Below the pieces are notes generated by a model that saw only the letters and a list, made by a program, of their open reading frames with translations, did no database searches and was not told the origin of the DNA. The position numbers were made by a program, and so were the translations under genes. A stretch of 64,000 nt of DNA, taken from assembly GCF_003865135.1 (NCBI RefSeq), contig NZ_BHZC01000001.1, positions 5,642,001 through 5,706,000 on the forward strand. The letters are read 5' to 3'. The DNA is from Streptomyces chrestomyceticus JCM 4735 (GTDB taxonomy: Bacteria; Actinomycetota; Actinomycetes; Streptomycetales; Streptomycetaceae). How positions within the stretch are numbered: the first letter of the stretch is position 1; each line of letters opens with the position of its first letter. Shown piece by piece: positions 8,957-18,476 of this stretch.

Positions 8957-9967
8957 ATGCGCTCCGGGAACGGCCGTCACCGACGCCCCCGCCAGGCTCC
9001 GGCCATCTTCGTCACGGCGGGAGTCGCCGGCGGCGCCCTCGCCATGCCGCTGCTCGCCGCGAGCAGCGCCAACGCCGCCGACGCGGCCACCTGGGACCGC
9101 GTCGCGCAGTGCGAGAGCAGCGGGGTGTGGAGCGCCAACGCGGGCAACGGCTTCTACGGCGGGCTCCAGCTCACCCAGGAGATGTGGGACGAGAACGGCG
9201 GCGCCGCGTACGCCTCGCGCCCCGACCTGGCCAGCCGGTCGCAGCAGATAGCCGTCGCGGAGTCCATCCTCGCCGCGCGCGGCCCCGACCCCTGGCCGAG
9301 CTGCGCCGTGAACGCGGGACTCAAGCAGGGCGGCAGCGGGCCGGACGTCGACCCGGGCGGCACGGCCACGCCGTCCCCGAAGCCCTCCTCGCCGTCCCCG
9401 TCCACCCCGCCGCCCTCCTCCGAGCCGTCGAAGCCGTCCGGGACGCCGGAGCCCGGCGGTACGCGCACCCCGGAGCCGAAGCCGTCACCCACCGGCCCGG
9501 CCGGCACCCCGGACCCGTCCCGTACGCCGGACCCGTCCGGCACGGGCCGTACGCAGGACCCGTCGCGGCCCACCGACCCGGCCACTCCGGGTGACGGCGC
9601 CTCCACGAGCCCCACCACGCCCCCGTCACAGGGCAAGCACCGGGGCCGGCCCGCGGAGCAGCCCGGTACGGGCGCGGACACGGGTACGGGCGCGGACACG
9701 GGCACCGGTACGGGCACCGGCTCCGGCGACGCGGGCCGGTCCGGCGGGGGCCACCCCTCGCGGGGCGGCGACGCGCACCGTACGGACCCGGGCGCGCCAG
9801 GTGACTACACCGTGCGGCCCGGTGACAACCTGTCAGCCATCGCCGAGGACCGCGGGGTCGACGGGGGCTGGCCGGCGCTCTACGCGGCCAACAAAGGCGT
9901 CATCGGGGGCGATCCGGACCTTATCCACCCTGGTCAGCGCCTTGAGCTGAGCGACCGGCAGGGGTAG
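8957..9967 (+). CDS. Secreted resuscitation-promoting factor (Rpf) with LysM domain
   Basis: A 336-residue secreted muralytic enzyme that should cleave peptidoglycan glycan strands and help dormant spores resume growth. A signal peptide ends at about residue 41 (SANA-A). The Rpf transglycosylase-like domain follows (about 44-118), with catalytic Glu53 in QCESSG and two Cys (52 and about 115) that usually form a disulfide. A linker of about 160 residues is rich in Pro, Ser, Thr and Gly with repeated DPSG and GTGADT units. A LysM peptidoglycan-binding domain closes the protein (about 286-333, YTVRPGDNLSAIA). GAAAGG precedes ATG 8957. Unlike its downstream paralogue it has no visible riboswitch. 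Confidence 0.9.
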   Translation: MRSGNGRHRRPRQAPAIFVTAGVAGGALAMPLLAASSANAADAATWDRVAQCESSGVWSANAGNGFYGGLQLTQEMWDENGGAAYASRPDLASRSQQIAVAESILAARGPDPWPSCAVNAGLKQGGSGPDVDPGGTATPSPKPSSPSPSTPPPSSEPSKPSGTPEPGGTRTPEPKPSPTGPAGTPDPSRTPDPSGTGRTQDPSRPTDPATPGDGASTSPTTPPSQGKHRGRPAEQPGTGADTGTGADTGTGTGTGSGDAGRSGGGHPSRGGDAHRTDPGAPGDYTVRPGDNLSAIAEDRGVDGGWPALYAANKGVIGGDPDLIHPGQRLELSDRQG

Positions 9968-10186
9968 TTCGCGGTGATTCACCCGCTTTGGTGAAAGTGA
10001 GACATGGATCTCGTTCGGGACCGCGGTGACCGTCCCGTCCGTTGTTTCCAAACCTGCGACGACCTGCGGAAATGTGATGATCCTGTGATGTCTGGGGGTC
10101 AACTGGCCTCAGATGTAGGGGTTTGAACCCGCGGGGTGTTCCTGTTTACCGTCTTCATCGCTCGCCAAAGCGGGCCCTTCGATCAC

Positions 10187-10376
10187 ACGCCGAATCCTGC
10201 CGGTGGTCGGAGGTCACTCGACGCGAGAGCGCCGAAGGCAGGAGCGGGGGACCCAAGGTAAGCGCCGGCCCCGCCCGCGGAAGCGGGTCCAACCGGCTAG
10301 GGGTGAAGCCATGTGTGAAGCACACACGGCCGGGCAACTCACATGGCCCGAACCCGACAGCTCACCTCGCAGGCGT
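10187..10376 (+). promoter_or_regulatory. Cyclic-di-AMP (ydaO-yuaA) riboswitch in rpfA leader
   Basis: The leader carries the conserved ydaO-yuaA blocks in order: GGGGGACCCAAGG near 10246-10258, GGGGTGAAGCC near 10300-10310, and CCCGAACCCGACAGCT followed by CCTCGCAGG near 10347-10373. ACGCC (10187-10191) can pair with GGCGT (10372-10376) as P1. A riboswitch of this class is established upstream of rpfA in Streptomyces, where it binds c-di-AMP and lowers expression. It ends 15 bases before the rpfA start, so control may act on a terminator or on the ribosome site. Boundaries are approximate. Confidence 0.9.
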
Positions 10377-10382
10377 CGGTGA

Positions 10383-12850
<2,468 letters not shown>

Positions 12851-12906
12851 CAAGCACCGCAAGGGCTGACCCCCGAGGGCCGCGAACGGCCCCGGCAGCC
12901 GTGAAT

Positions 12907-12953
12907 ACGTACGTCCCCGGCGGCGGTCCCGTACCGTTGCCGGGGACGTACGT
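12907..12953. terminator. Terminator after eno
   Basis: ACGTACGTCCCCGGC (12907-12921) and GCCGGGGACGTACGT (12939-12953) form a perfect 15-pair stem with a 17-base loop, 57 bases after the eno stop. Confidence 0.75.
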
Positions 12954-12998
12954 GCTGCGGGCCGGGCCGTCCCGGCCCGGTGACCCAGGGGAGGCGAC

Positions 12999-13448
12999 GT
13001 GTCCGCGGAACGGTTCTCCACCGCGACCCGGCTCAAGGCGCTCGGCGAACAGGCCGCCGCCCGCGTCCAGCGCGCCGGACGGCCCCGCCGGGGCCGCCTG
13101 ACCGGCCGTGCGGCGCTGCTCGCGCTGGTGCTCTGCTCCCTGGTCGTCGCCCTCGCCTACCCCACCCGGCAGTACATCTCGCAGCGCTCCGAGATCGCCG
13201 ACCAGCGCCGCCAGGCAGCCGAGGCCCAGCTCCGCGCCGACGAGCTGCGCGACGAGAAGGCCCGCTGGCAGGACCCGGAGTACGTACGGCAGCAGGCGCG
13301 GCTGCACCTGCACTACGTCCGGCCCGGCGAGACCGGCTTCATCGTCCAGGACGGCTCCGGCACGGGGAAGCGGCGCACCGGGCAGGCCGCCACCGAAGAC
13401 CCCTGGTACGACAACATCTGGAACGGCCTGGACGCCGCCGACAAGTAG
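12999..13448 (+). CDS. divIC: Septum formation initiator (FtsB/DivIC family)
   Basis: A 149-residue cell-division membrane protein. A positively charged N-terminal cytoplasmic part (1-38) is followed by one transmembrane helix (about 39-54, AALLALVLCSLVVALAY) and an external coiled coil (about 60-90, RSEIADQRRQAAEAQLRADELRDEKARW), then the DPEYVRQQARLHLHYV motif typical of DivIC/FtsB. It should bridge FtsL and FtsQ in the divisome. GTG 12999 is preceded by AGGGGAGGCGAC. The conserved position between eno and the DUF501/ppx genes supports the assignment. Confidence 0.92.
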   Translation: MSAERFSTATRLKALGEQAAARVQRAGRPRRGRLTGRAALLALVLCSLVVALAYPTRQYISQRSEIADQRRQAAEAQLRADELRDEKARWQDPEYVRQQARLHLHYVRPGETGFIVQDGSGTGKRRTGQAATEDPWYDNIWNGLDAADK

Positions 13449-13531
13449 CCTGTGCGGGGCGCGCGCCCGGCCCGGCCCGCCGCACGGCGCCGCCGTCTCC
13501 ACCACCGCCACGACCGAAAGCACCCACGTCC

Positions 13532-14110
13532 GTGTCTGAACACCTCATGCCCCCGCCGCAGACCGAGCGCACCGAGCCCACCGATGCGGACATCGCGGCG
13601 TTCAAGGAACAGCTCGGCCGCCCGCCGCGCGGCCTGCGCGCCATCGCGCACCGCTGCCCCTGCGGACAGCCGGACGTCGTCGAGACGGCCCCCCGCCTGG
13701 AGGACGGCACCCCCTTCCCCACGCTCTACTACCTCACCTGCCCGCGCGCGGCCTCCGCGATCGGCACGCTGGAGGCCAACGGCGTGATGAAGGAGATGAC
13801 CGAGCGGCTGGCCACGGACCCGGAGCTGGCGGCCGCGTACCGGGCCGCCCACGAGGACTACATCCGCCGCCGGGACGCCATCGAGGAGCTGAAGAACTTC
13901 CCCAGCGCGGGCGGCATGCCCGACCGGGTCAAGTGCCTGCACGTCCTGGTCGGCCACTCGCTCGCGGCCGGCCCCGGCGTCAACCCGCTCGGCGACGAGG
14001 CGCTGGCGATGCTGCCGGCGTGGTGGCGCAAGGGCCCCTGCGTGACCCCCTGCACGGACACCGCCGACCGCACGGACACCACCGAGGACGAAGGAGACCC
14101 GACCGCATGA
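13532..14110 (+). CDS. DUF501 family protein
   Basis: A 192-residue protein of unknown biochemical function. The body matches the DUF501 pattern: DIAAFKEQLGRPPRGLRAIAHRCPCG, FPTLYYLTCPRAASAIGTLEANGVM, and VKCLHVLVGHSLA near the C-terminus, with conserved Cys in CPCG, TCP, KCLH and the tail. GTG 13532 is the likely start; ATG 13547 is an alternative. Its ATGA overlap with ppx implies translational coupling. The Cys pattern could bind metal (inference). Co-occurrence with divIC and ppx is conserved in actinobacteria. Confidence 0.88.
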   Translation: MSEHLMPPPQTERTEPTDADIAAFKEQLGRPPRGLRAIAHRCPCGQPDVVETAPRLEDGTPFPTLYYLTCPRAASAIGTLEANGVMKEMTERLATDPELAAAYRAAHEDYIRRRDAIEELKNFPSAGGMPDRVKCLHVLVGHSLAAGPGVNPLGDEALAMLPAWWRKGPCVTPCTDTADRTDTTEDEGDPTA

Positions 14111-15048
14111 AGCGCGTAGCGGCCGTCGACTGCGGCACCAACTCCATCCGCCTGCTCGTCGCCGACCTCGACCCGGCGACCGGCGAGCTGAAGGACCTGG
14201 ACCGCCGGATGACGATCGTGCGCCTGGGCCAGGGCGTGGACCGTACCGGCCGGCTCGCCCCCGAGGCCCTGGAGCGCACCTTCGCGGCCTGCCGCGAGTA
14301 CGCCGCGGTCATCGAGGAGCTGGGCGCCGAGACCGTCCGCTTCGTCGCCACCTCCGCCTCCCGCGACGCCGAGAACCGGGACGACTTCGTGCGCGGCGTG
14401 GTGGACATCCTGGGCGTCGAGCCCGAGGTGATCACCGGCGACCAGGAGGCGGAGTTCTCCTTCACCGGCGCCACCAAGGAGCTGACCGGCCGTACCGACC
14501 TGGCCAAGCCCTACCTGGTGGTCGACATCGGCGGCGGCTCCACCGAGTTCGTCCTCGGCTCCGACGCCGTGCGCGCCGCCCGCTCCGTCGACATCGGCTG
14601 CGTACGGATGACCGAGCGGCACCTCGTACGGGACGGCGAGATCGTGGACCCGTACGACGCCGAGCAGATCAGCGCCGTGCGGGCGGACATCGAGCGCGCC
14701 CTGGACGAGGCCGCGCGGACCGTCCCCCTCTCCGAGGCCCGCACCCTGGTCGGCCTGGCCGGCTCGGTCACCACGGTCGCCGCCATCGCCCTGGACCTGC
14801 CCGGCTACGACTCCGAGGCCATCCACCACGCGCGCATCCCGCTCACCGAGGTCCGCGAGATCACCGACCGCCTCCTGACCGCCACCCACGAGCAGCGCGC
14901 CGCCATCCCGTCCCTGCACCCGGGCCGCGTCGACGTCATCGGCGCGGGCGCCCTCGTGCTCCTGTCGATCATGGAACGGGTGGGCGCGGACGAGGTCGTC
15001 GTCTCCGAACACGACATCCTGGACGGGATCGCCTGGAGCTGTGCGTAG
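14107..15048 (+). CDS. ppx: Ppx/GppA family exopolyphosphatase
   Basis: A 313-residue phosphatase of the ASKHA fold, expected to split terminal phosphates from polyphosphate or from guanosine pentaphosphate. The phosphate loops are visible: DCGTNSIRLLVAD (residues 7-19), the VRFVATSASRDAENRDDF region, GGGSTEFVLG near 142-151, and GLAGSVTTVAA near 217-227. It is the short two-domain form, without the C-terminal HD-like domain. ATG 14107 overlaps the stop of the DUF501 gene (ATGA). It links to stringent response or phosphate storage; which substrate is preferred cannot be told. Confidence 0.9.
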   Translation: MKRVAAVDCGTNSIRLLVADLDPATGELKDLDRRMTIVRLGQGVDRTGRLAPEALERTFAACREYAAVIEELGAETVRFVATSASRDAENRDDFVRGVVDILGVEPEVITGDQEAEFSFTGATKELTGRTDLAKPYLVVDIGGGSTEFVLGSDAVRAARSVDIGCVRMTERHLVRDGEIVDPYDAEQISAVRADIERALDEAARTVPLSEARTLVGLAGSVTTVAAIALDLPGYDSEAIHHARIPLTEVREITDRLLTATHEQRAAIPSLHPGRVDVIGAGALVLLSIMERVGADEVVVSEHDILDGIAWSCA

Positions 15049-15121
15049 TACTCCGCAGGGCGGCGGCAAGGGCCGGAAGGGCCCGTTCAGGGGGCTCTCG
15101 GGCCCTCGTCGCGGAGAAAGT

Positions 15122-15139
15122 TCGTGAAACTCTTCACAT
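15122..15139. promoter_or_regulatory. Distal Rex-like operator upstream of ndh
   Basis: TCGTGAAACTCTTCACAT matches the Rex operator TTGTGAA-N4-TTCACAA at 12 of 14 defined positions. Rex is the NADH/NAD+-sensing repressor of respiratory genes in Streptomyces. It lies about 310 bases before ndh and just after ppx. Confidence 0.55.
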
Positions 15140-15146
15140 GAAAAAA

Positions 15147-15181
15147 GGGCTCGCTGACCGTGCAAACCGGGCAGCGGGCCC
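15147..15181. terminator. Terminator after ppx
   Basis: GGGCTCGCTG (15147-15156) pairs with CAGCGGGCCC (15172-15181) through one G-T wobble, loop of 15 bases; AAAAAA precedes and TACTTCTT follows, so it may work on both strands. Confidence 0.65.
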
Positions 15182-15394
15182 TACTTCTTGGGCCGTAGGT
15201 CCTCGGTGCCGCAAGAATGTGCGGTTTTCAGGGGTGTTAAAGAGATGCTTACGTGCGGCGTGGTCCAGTCGCCTCGGAGGGCACAATCCCTGATCAACGG
15301 GGGTGTCCAACGCTCCGGACGGTGTCTTGGTTCCCTTGTGGGGCTATGGCGTCGATCACGGAGCGGCGGAGTGTAGCAGACCCCTTTCGCAACC

Positions 15395-15412
15395 TTGTGA
15401 AGGGGCTCACGA
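15395..15412. promoter_or_regulatory. Proximal Rex-like operator at the ndh promoter
   Basis: TTGTGAAGGGGCTCACGA matches TTGTGAA-N4-TTCACAA at 12 of 14 defined positions. Its right end is 34 bases before the ndh ATG, next to the -10-like GATACT (15434-15439), where a bound repressor would block transcription. Confidence 0.65.
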
Positions 15413-15446
15413 GGGGTGCCCCGAGTGGGGGTGGATACTCGATTGC

Positions 15447-16859
15447 ATGAGCACCACGGAGCGTCCCAGGATCCTCGTTGTAGGCGGTGGGTACGTAGGT
15501 TTGTACGCGGCACGCCGCATCCTCAAGAAGATGCGGTACGGCGAGGCGACGGTCACGGTCGTCGACCCGCGCTCGTACATGACGTACCAGCCCTTCCTCC
15601 CTGAAGCTGCTGCCGGCAGCATCTCTCCCCGCCACGTCGTGGTGCCGCTGCGACGCGTGCTCCCGAAGGCGGAGGTCCTCACCGGCCGCGTCACCACCAT
15701 CGACCAGGACCGCAAGGTCGCCACGATCTCGCCGCTGGTCGGCGAGGCGTACGAGCTGCCCTTCGACTACCTGGTCATCGCGATGGGCGCGGTCTCCCGT
15801 ACCTTCCCGATCCCCGGCCTCGCCGAGAACGGCATCGGCATGAAGGGCATCGAGGAGGCCATCGGCCTGCGCAACCACGTGCTGGAGCAGCTCGACAAGG
15901 CCGACTCCACGACCGACGAAGAGGTCCGCCGCAAGGCGCTGACCTTCGTCTTCGTCGGCGGCGGCTTCGCCGGTGCGGAGACCGTCGGCGAGGTCGAGGA
16001 CATGGCCCGCGACGCCGCGAAGTACTACAACAACGTCAAGCGCGAAGACATGCGCTTCCTGCTGGTCGACGTCGCCGACAAGATCCTCCCCGAGGTCGGC
16101 CCCAAGCTCGGCGCCTACGGCAAGGAGCACCTGGAGAGCCGCGGGGTCGAGGTCTACCTCGGCACCAGCACCAAGTCCTGCGTCGACGGCCACGTGGTGC
16201 TGAGCAACGACCTGGAGGTCGACTCCAACACCATCGTGTGGACCGCGGGCGTCAAGCCGAACCCGGCGCTCGCCCGCTTCGGTCTGCCGCTGGGCCTGCG
16301 TGGCCACGTGGACACCCAGGCCACCCTCCAGGTGCAGGGCACCGACTACATCTGGGCCGCGGGCGACAACGCCCAGGTCCCGGACCTGGTCGGCCGCAAG
16401 GCCGGCAACGAGAACGCCTGGTGCCCGCCGAACGCCCAGCACGCGCTGCGCCAGGCCAAGGTCCTCGGCGACAACGTGATCTCCGGCATGCGGGGCTTCC
16501 CGCAGAAGGAGTACAGCCACGCCAACAAGGGCGCGGTCGCGGGCCTCGGTCTGCACAAGGGCGTCGCGATGATCGTCGTCGGCAAGACGAAGATCAAGCT
16601 GAAGGGCCGGCTGGCCTGGTACATGCACCGCGCGTACCACGGCATGGCGATGCCGACCTTCAACCGCAAGATCCGCGTCTTCGCCGACTGGACCCTCGGC
16701 ATGTTCCTCAAGCGCGAGATCACCTCGCTCGGCGCGATGGAGAACCCGCGCGAGGAGTTCTACGAGGCCGCCAAGCCGGCCCCGGCGCCCGCCGCCGCGG
16801 CCGACGACGCCGAGAAGAAGGCCAAGAGCGGCGACAAGGCGGAGGCCAAGGCTTCCTGA
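15447..16859 (+). CDS. ndh: Type II NADH dehydrogenase
   Basis: A 470-residue single-subunit NADH:quinone oxidoreductase (NDH-2) that feeds electrons to menaquinone without pumping protons. The FAD-binding ILVVGGGYVGLYAAR (residues 9-23) and the NADH-binding FVFVGGGFAGAETVGE (about 170-185) are intact, followed by the AAGDNAQVPDL flavin motif. The C-terminus has amphipathic segments for membrane attachment and ends in an Ala/Lys tail. ATG 15447 lies seven bases after GATACT with no ribosome site, suggesting a leaderless mRNA. Two Rex-like operators upstream imply induction when NADH is high. Confidence 0.93.
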   Translation: MSTTERPRILVVGGGYVGLYAARRILKKMRYGEATVTVVDPRSYMTYQPFLPEAAAGSISPRHVVVPLRRVLPKAEVLTGRVTTIDQDRKVATISPLVGEAYELPFDYLVIAMGAVSRTFPIPGLAENGIGMKGIEEAIGLRNHVLEQLDKADSTTDEEVRRKALTFVFVGGGFAGAETVGEVEDMARDAAKYYNNVKREDMRFLLVDVADKILPEVGPKLGAYGKEHLESRGVEVYLGTSTKSCVDGHVVLSNDLEVDSNTIVWTAGVKPNPALARFGLPLGLRGHVDTQATLQVQGTDYIWAAGDNAQVPDLVGRKAGNENAWCPPNAQHALRQAKVLGDNVISGMRGFPQKEYSHANKGAVAGLGLHKGVAMIVVGKTKIKLKGRLAWYMHRAYHGMAMPTFNRKIRVFADWTLGMFLKREITSLGAMENPREEFYEAAKPAPAPAAAADDAEKKAKSGDKAEAKAS

Positions 16860-16907
16860 CCTTCCGTCGGGAGTGGCGTCCGGCAGCGGACGCCACCCGC
16901 ACACCAC

Positions 16908-16953
16908 CGCCGAAGGGGCGGCCGCCATCCGTGGTGCGGCCGCCCCTTCGGCG
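16908..16953. terminator. Terminator after ndh
   Basis: CGCCGAAGGGGCGGCCGC (16908-16925) and GCGGCCGCCCCTTCGGCG (16936-16953) form a perfect 18-pair stem with a ten-base loop, followed by TATTCGTT. Confidence 0.85.
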
Positions 16954-17084
16954 TATTCGTTGTGGCGGAACGCGGTCGTTTTGCTGTTCCCTTACGAACG
17001 AACGGGACTAGCGGGCGCCCGGACGGCGTTTACATGGTGGGTGAAACTGTCTTCGCCCTTCTCGTCAACACGGAGGTGTGCGAC

Positions 17085-18395
17085 ATGGCCGACGCCGCTG
17101 GACGGCTCTCCAAGCTCGCCGAGGAGGTGCTGGGAGCCCCGCTCCCGGTCCGCATCCGCGCCTGGGACCGCAGCGAGTACGGCCCGCCGGGCGCACCCAC
17201 CCTTGTCATCCGCCACCGTCGCGCCCTGCGCCGCCTCATGTTCAAACCGGGGGAGTTGGGCCTCGCGCGCGCTTGGGTGGCCGGTGAGATCGATGTGGAA
17301 GGCGACCTGTACGAGGCACTGGACCTGCTGTCCGGGCTGGTCTGGGAGCGCGGTACGGCGGCGGACAAGCCACAGCGTGCCGCCGCCCTGCGCGCGCTGG
17401 CCAAGCCGGAGATCCGCGCCGCCGCCCGCGAACTGGTGACCCTGGCGGGCCTTCCCGTACCGCCCAAGCCGCCCGCCGAAGAGGCCCCCAAGAGCCACGG
17501 CCCGCTGCACACGCTGCGCCGCGACAAGGAAGCCATCAGCCACCACTACGACGTCGGCAACGACTTCTACGAGCTGGTGCTCGGCCCGTCGATGGTCTAC
17601 TCGTGCGCGTACTGGGAGAGCCCCGACGCCACCCTGGAGGAGGCCCAGCGCGACAAGCTGGACCTGATCTGCCGCAAGCTGCGCCTGGAGGAGGGGCAGC
17701 GGCTGCTGGACGTCGGCTGCGGCTGGAGCTCGATGGCCCTGCACGCGGCCCGCGAGTACGGCGTACGGGTCGTCGGCATCACCCTCTCCGAGGAGCAGGC
17801 CGCCTACGGCCGCAAGCGCGTCGCCGAGGCGGGCCTCGCCGACCGGATCGAGATCCGCGTCCAGGACTACCGCGAGGTCCACGACGAGCCGTTCGACGCG
17901 ATCTCCTCGATCGGCATGGCCGAGCACGTCGGCCGCGCCCGTTACGCCGAGTACGCCGCCGACCTGTACGCCCTCCTCAAGCCCGGCGGGCGGCTGCTCA
18001 ACCACCAGATCGCCCGCCGCCCGCTGGCCGACGAGGACGCCTACCACGTCGACGAGTTCATCGACCGGTACGTCTTCCCCGACGGCGAGCTGGCCCCGGT
18101 CGGCCGTACCGTCGGGCAGTTGGAGGACGCCGGGTTCGAGGTGCGGGACGTGGAGGCGATCCGCGAGCACTACGCGCTGACGCTGCGCGCCTGGGTGGCC
18201 AACCTGGAGGCGCACTGGAAGGAGGCGGTACGGCTGTCGACGCCGGGCCGCGCCCGGGTGTGGCGGCTGTACATGGCCGCCTCCGCCCTGTCCTTCGAGC
18301 GCAACCGCATCGGCGTGAACCAGGTGCTGGCGGTCCGCACACCGGGCTCCGGCGCCTCGGGGCTGCCGCTGCGCGCCCGGGAATGGCGCGGCTGA
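17085..18395 (+). CDS. Cyclopropane-fatty-acyl-phospholipid synthase family methyltransferase
   Basis: A 436-residue SAM-dependent methyltransferase that modifies double bonds of membrane phospholipid acyl chains. An N-terminal lipid-binding region (about 1-130, with VRIRAWDRSEYGPP and MFKPGELGLARAWVAGE) precedes the SAM domain, whose motif I is LLDVGCGWSSMALHAA (about residues 208-223), with HYDVGNDFYELVL and SIGMAEHVG also typical. GGAGGTGTGCGAC precedes ATG 17085; the frame extends 41 codons upstream but lacks a better start. It stands alone between two strong terminators. It could make cyclopropane or a methyl-branched product; the two cannot be separated by sequence. Confidence 0.87.
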   Translation: MADAAGRLSKLAEEVLGAPLPVRIRAWDRSEYGPPGAPTLVIRHRRALRRLMFKPGELGLARAWVAGEIDVEGDLYEALDLLSGLVWERGTAADKPQRAAALRALAKPEIRAAARELVTLAGLPVPPKPPAEEAPKSHGPLHTLRRDKEAISHHYDVGNDFYELVLGPSMVYSCAYWESPDATLEEAQRDKLDLICRKLRLEEGQRLLDVGCGWSSMALHAAREYGVRVVGITLSEEQAAYGRKRVAEAGLADRIEIRVQDYREVHDEPFDAISSIGMAEHVGRARYAEYAADLYALLKPGGRLLNHQIARRPLADEDAYHVDEFIDRYVFPDGELAPVGRTVGQLEDAGFEVRDVEAIREHYALTLRAWVANLEAHWKEAVRLSTPGRARVWRLYMAASALSFERNRIGVNQVLAVRTPGSGASGLPLRAREWRG

Positions 18396-18397
18396 CC

Positions 18398-18469
18398 CCG
18401 TACGGCACACGGCGACCCCGGTGCCCGGCCCGCGCGGAGCGGACCGGGCACCGGGGTCGTGCCGTACGG
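18398..18469. terminator. Bidirectional terminator between cfa-like gene and ABC permease
   Basis: GACCCCGGTGCCCGG (18414-18428) pairs perfectly with CCGGGCACCGGGGTC (18444-18458). Outer arms CCGTACGGCAC (18398-18408) and GTGCCGTACGG (18459-18469) extend the stem. It serves the convergent genes on both sides. Confidence 0.85.
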
Positions 18470-18476
18470 GCGGCGG

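Noticed and set aside
9350..9790. GGTACGGGCGCGGACACGG-type repeats
   Set aside because: These encode the low-complexity linker of the first Rpf protein and need no other explanation.
15182..15390. Possible structured RNA or tRNA upstream of ndh
   Set aside because: GGTCC and GGGCACAATCCC suggest tRNA-like arms, but no acceptor stem, anticodon arm or T-arm can be assembled.
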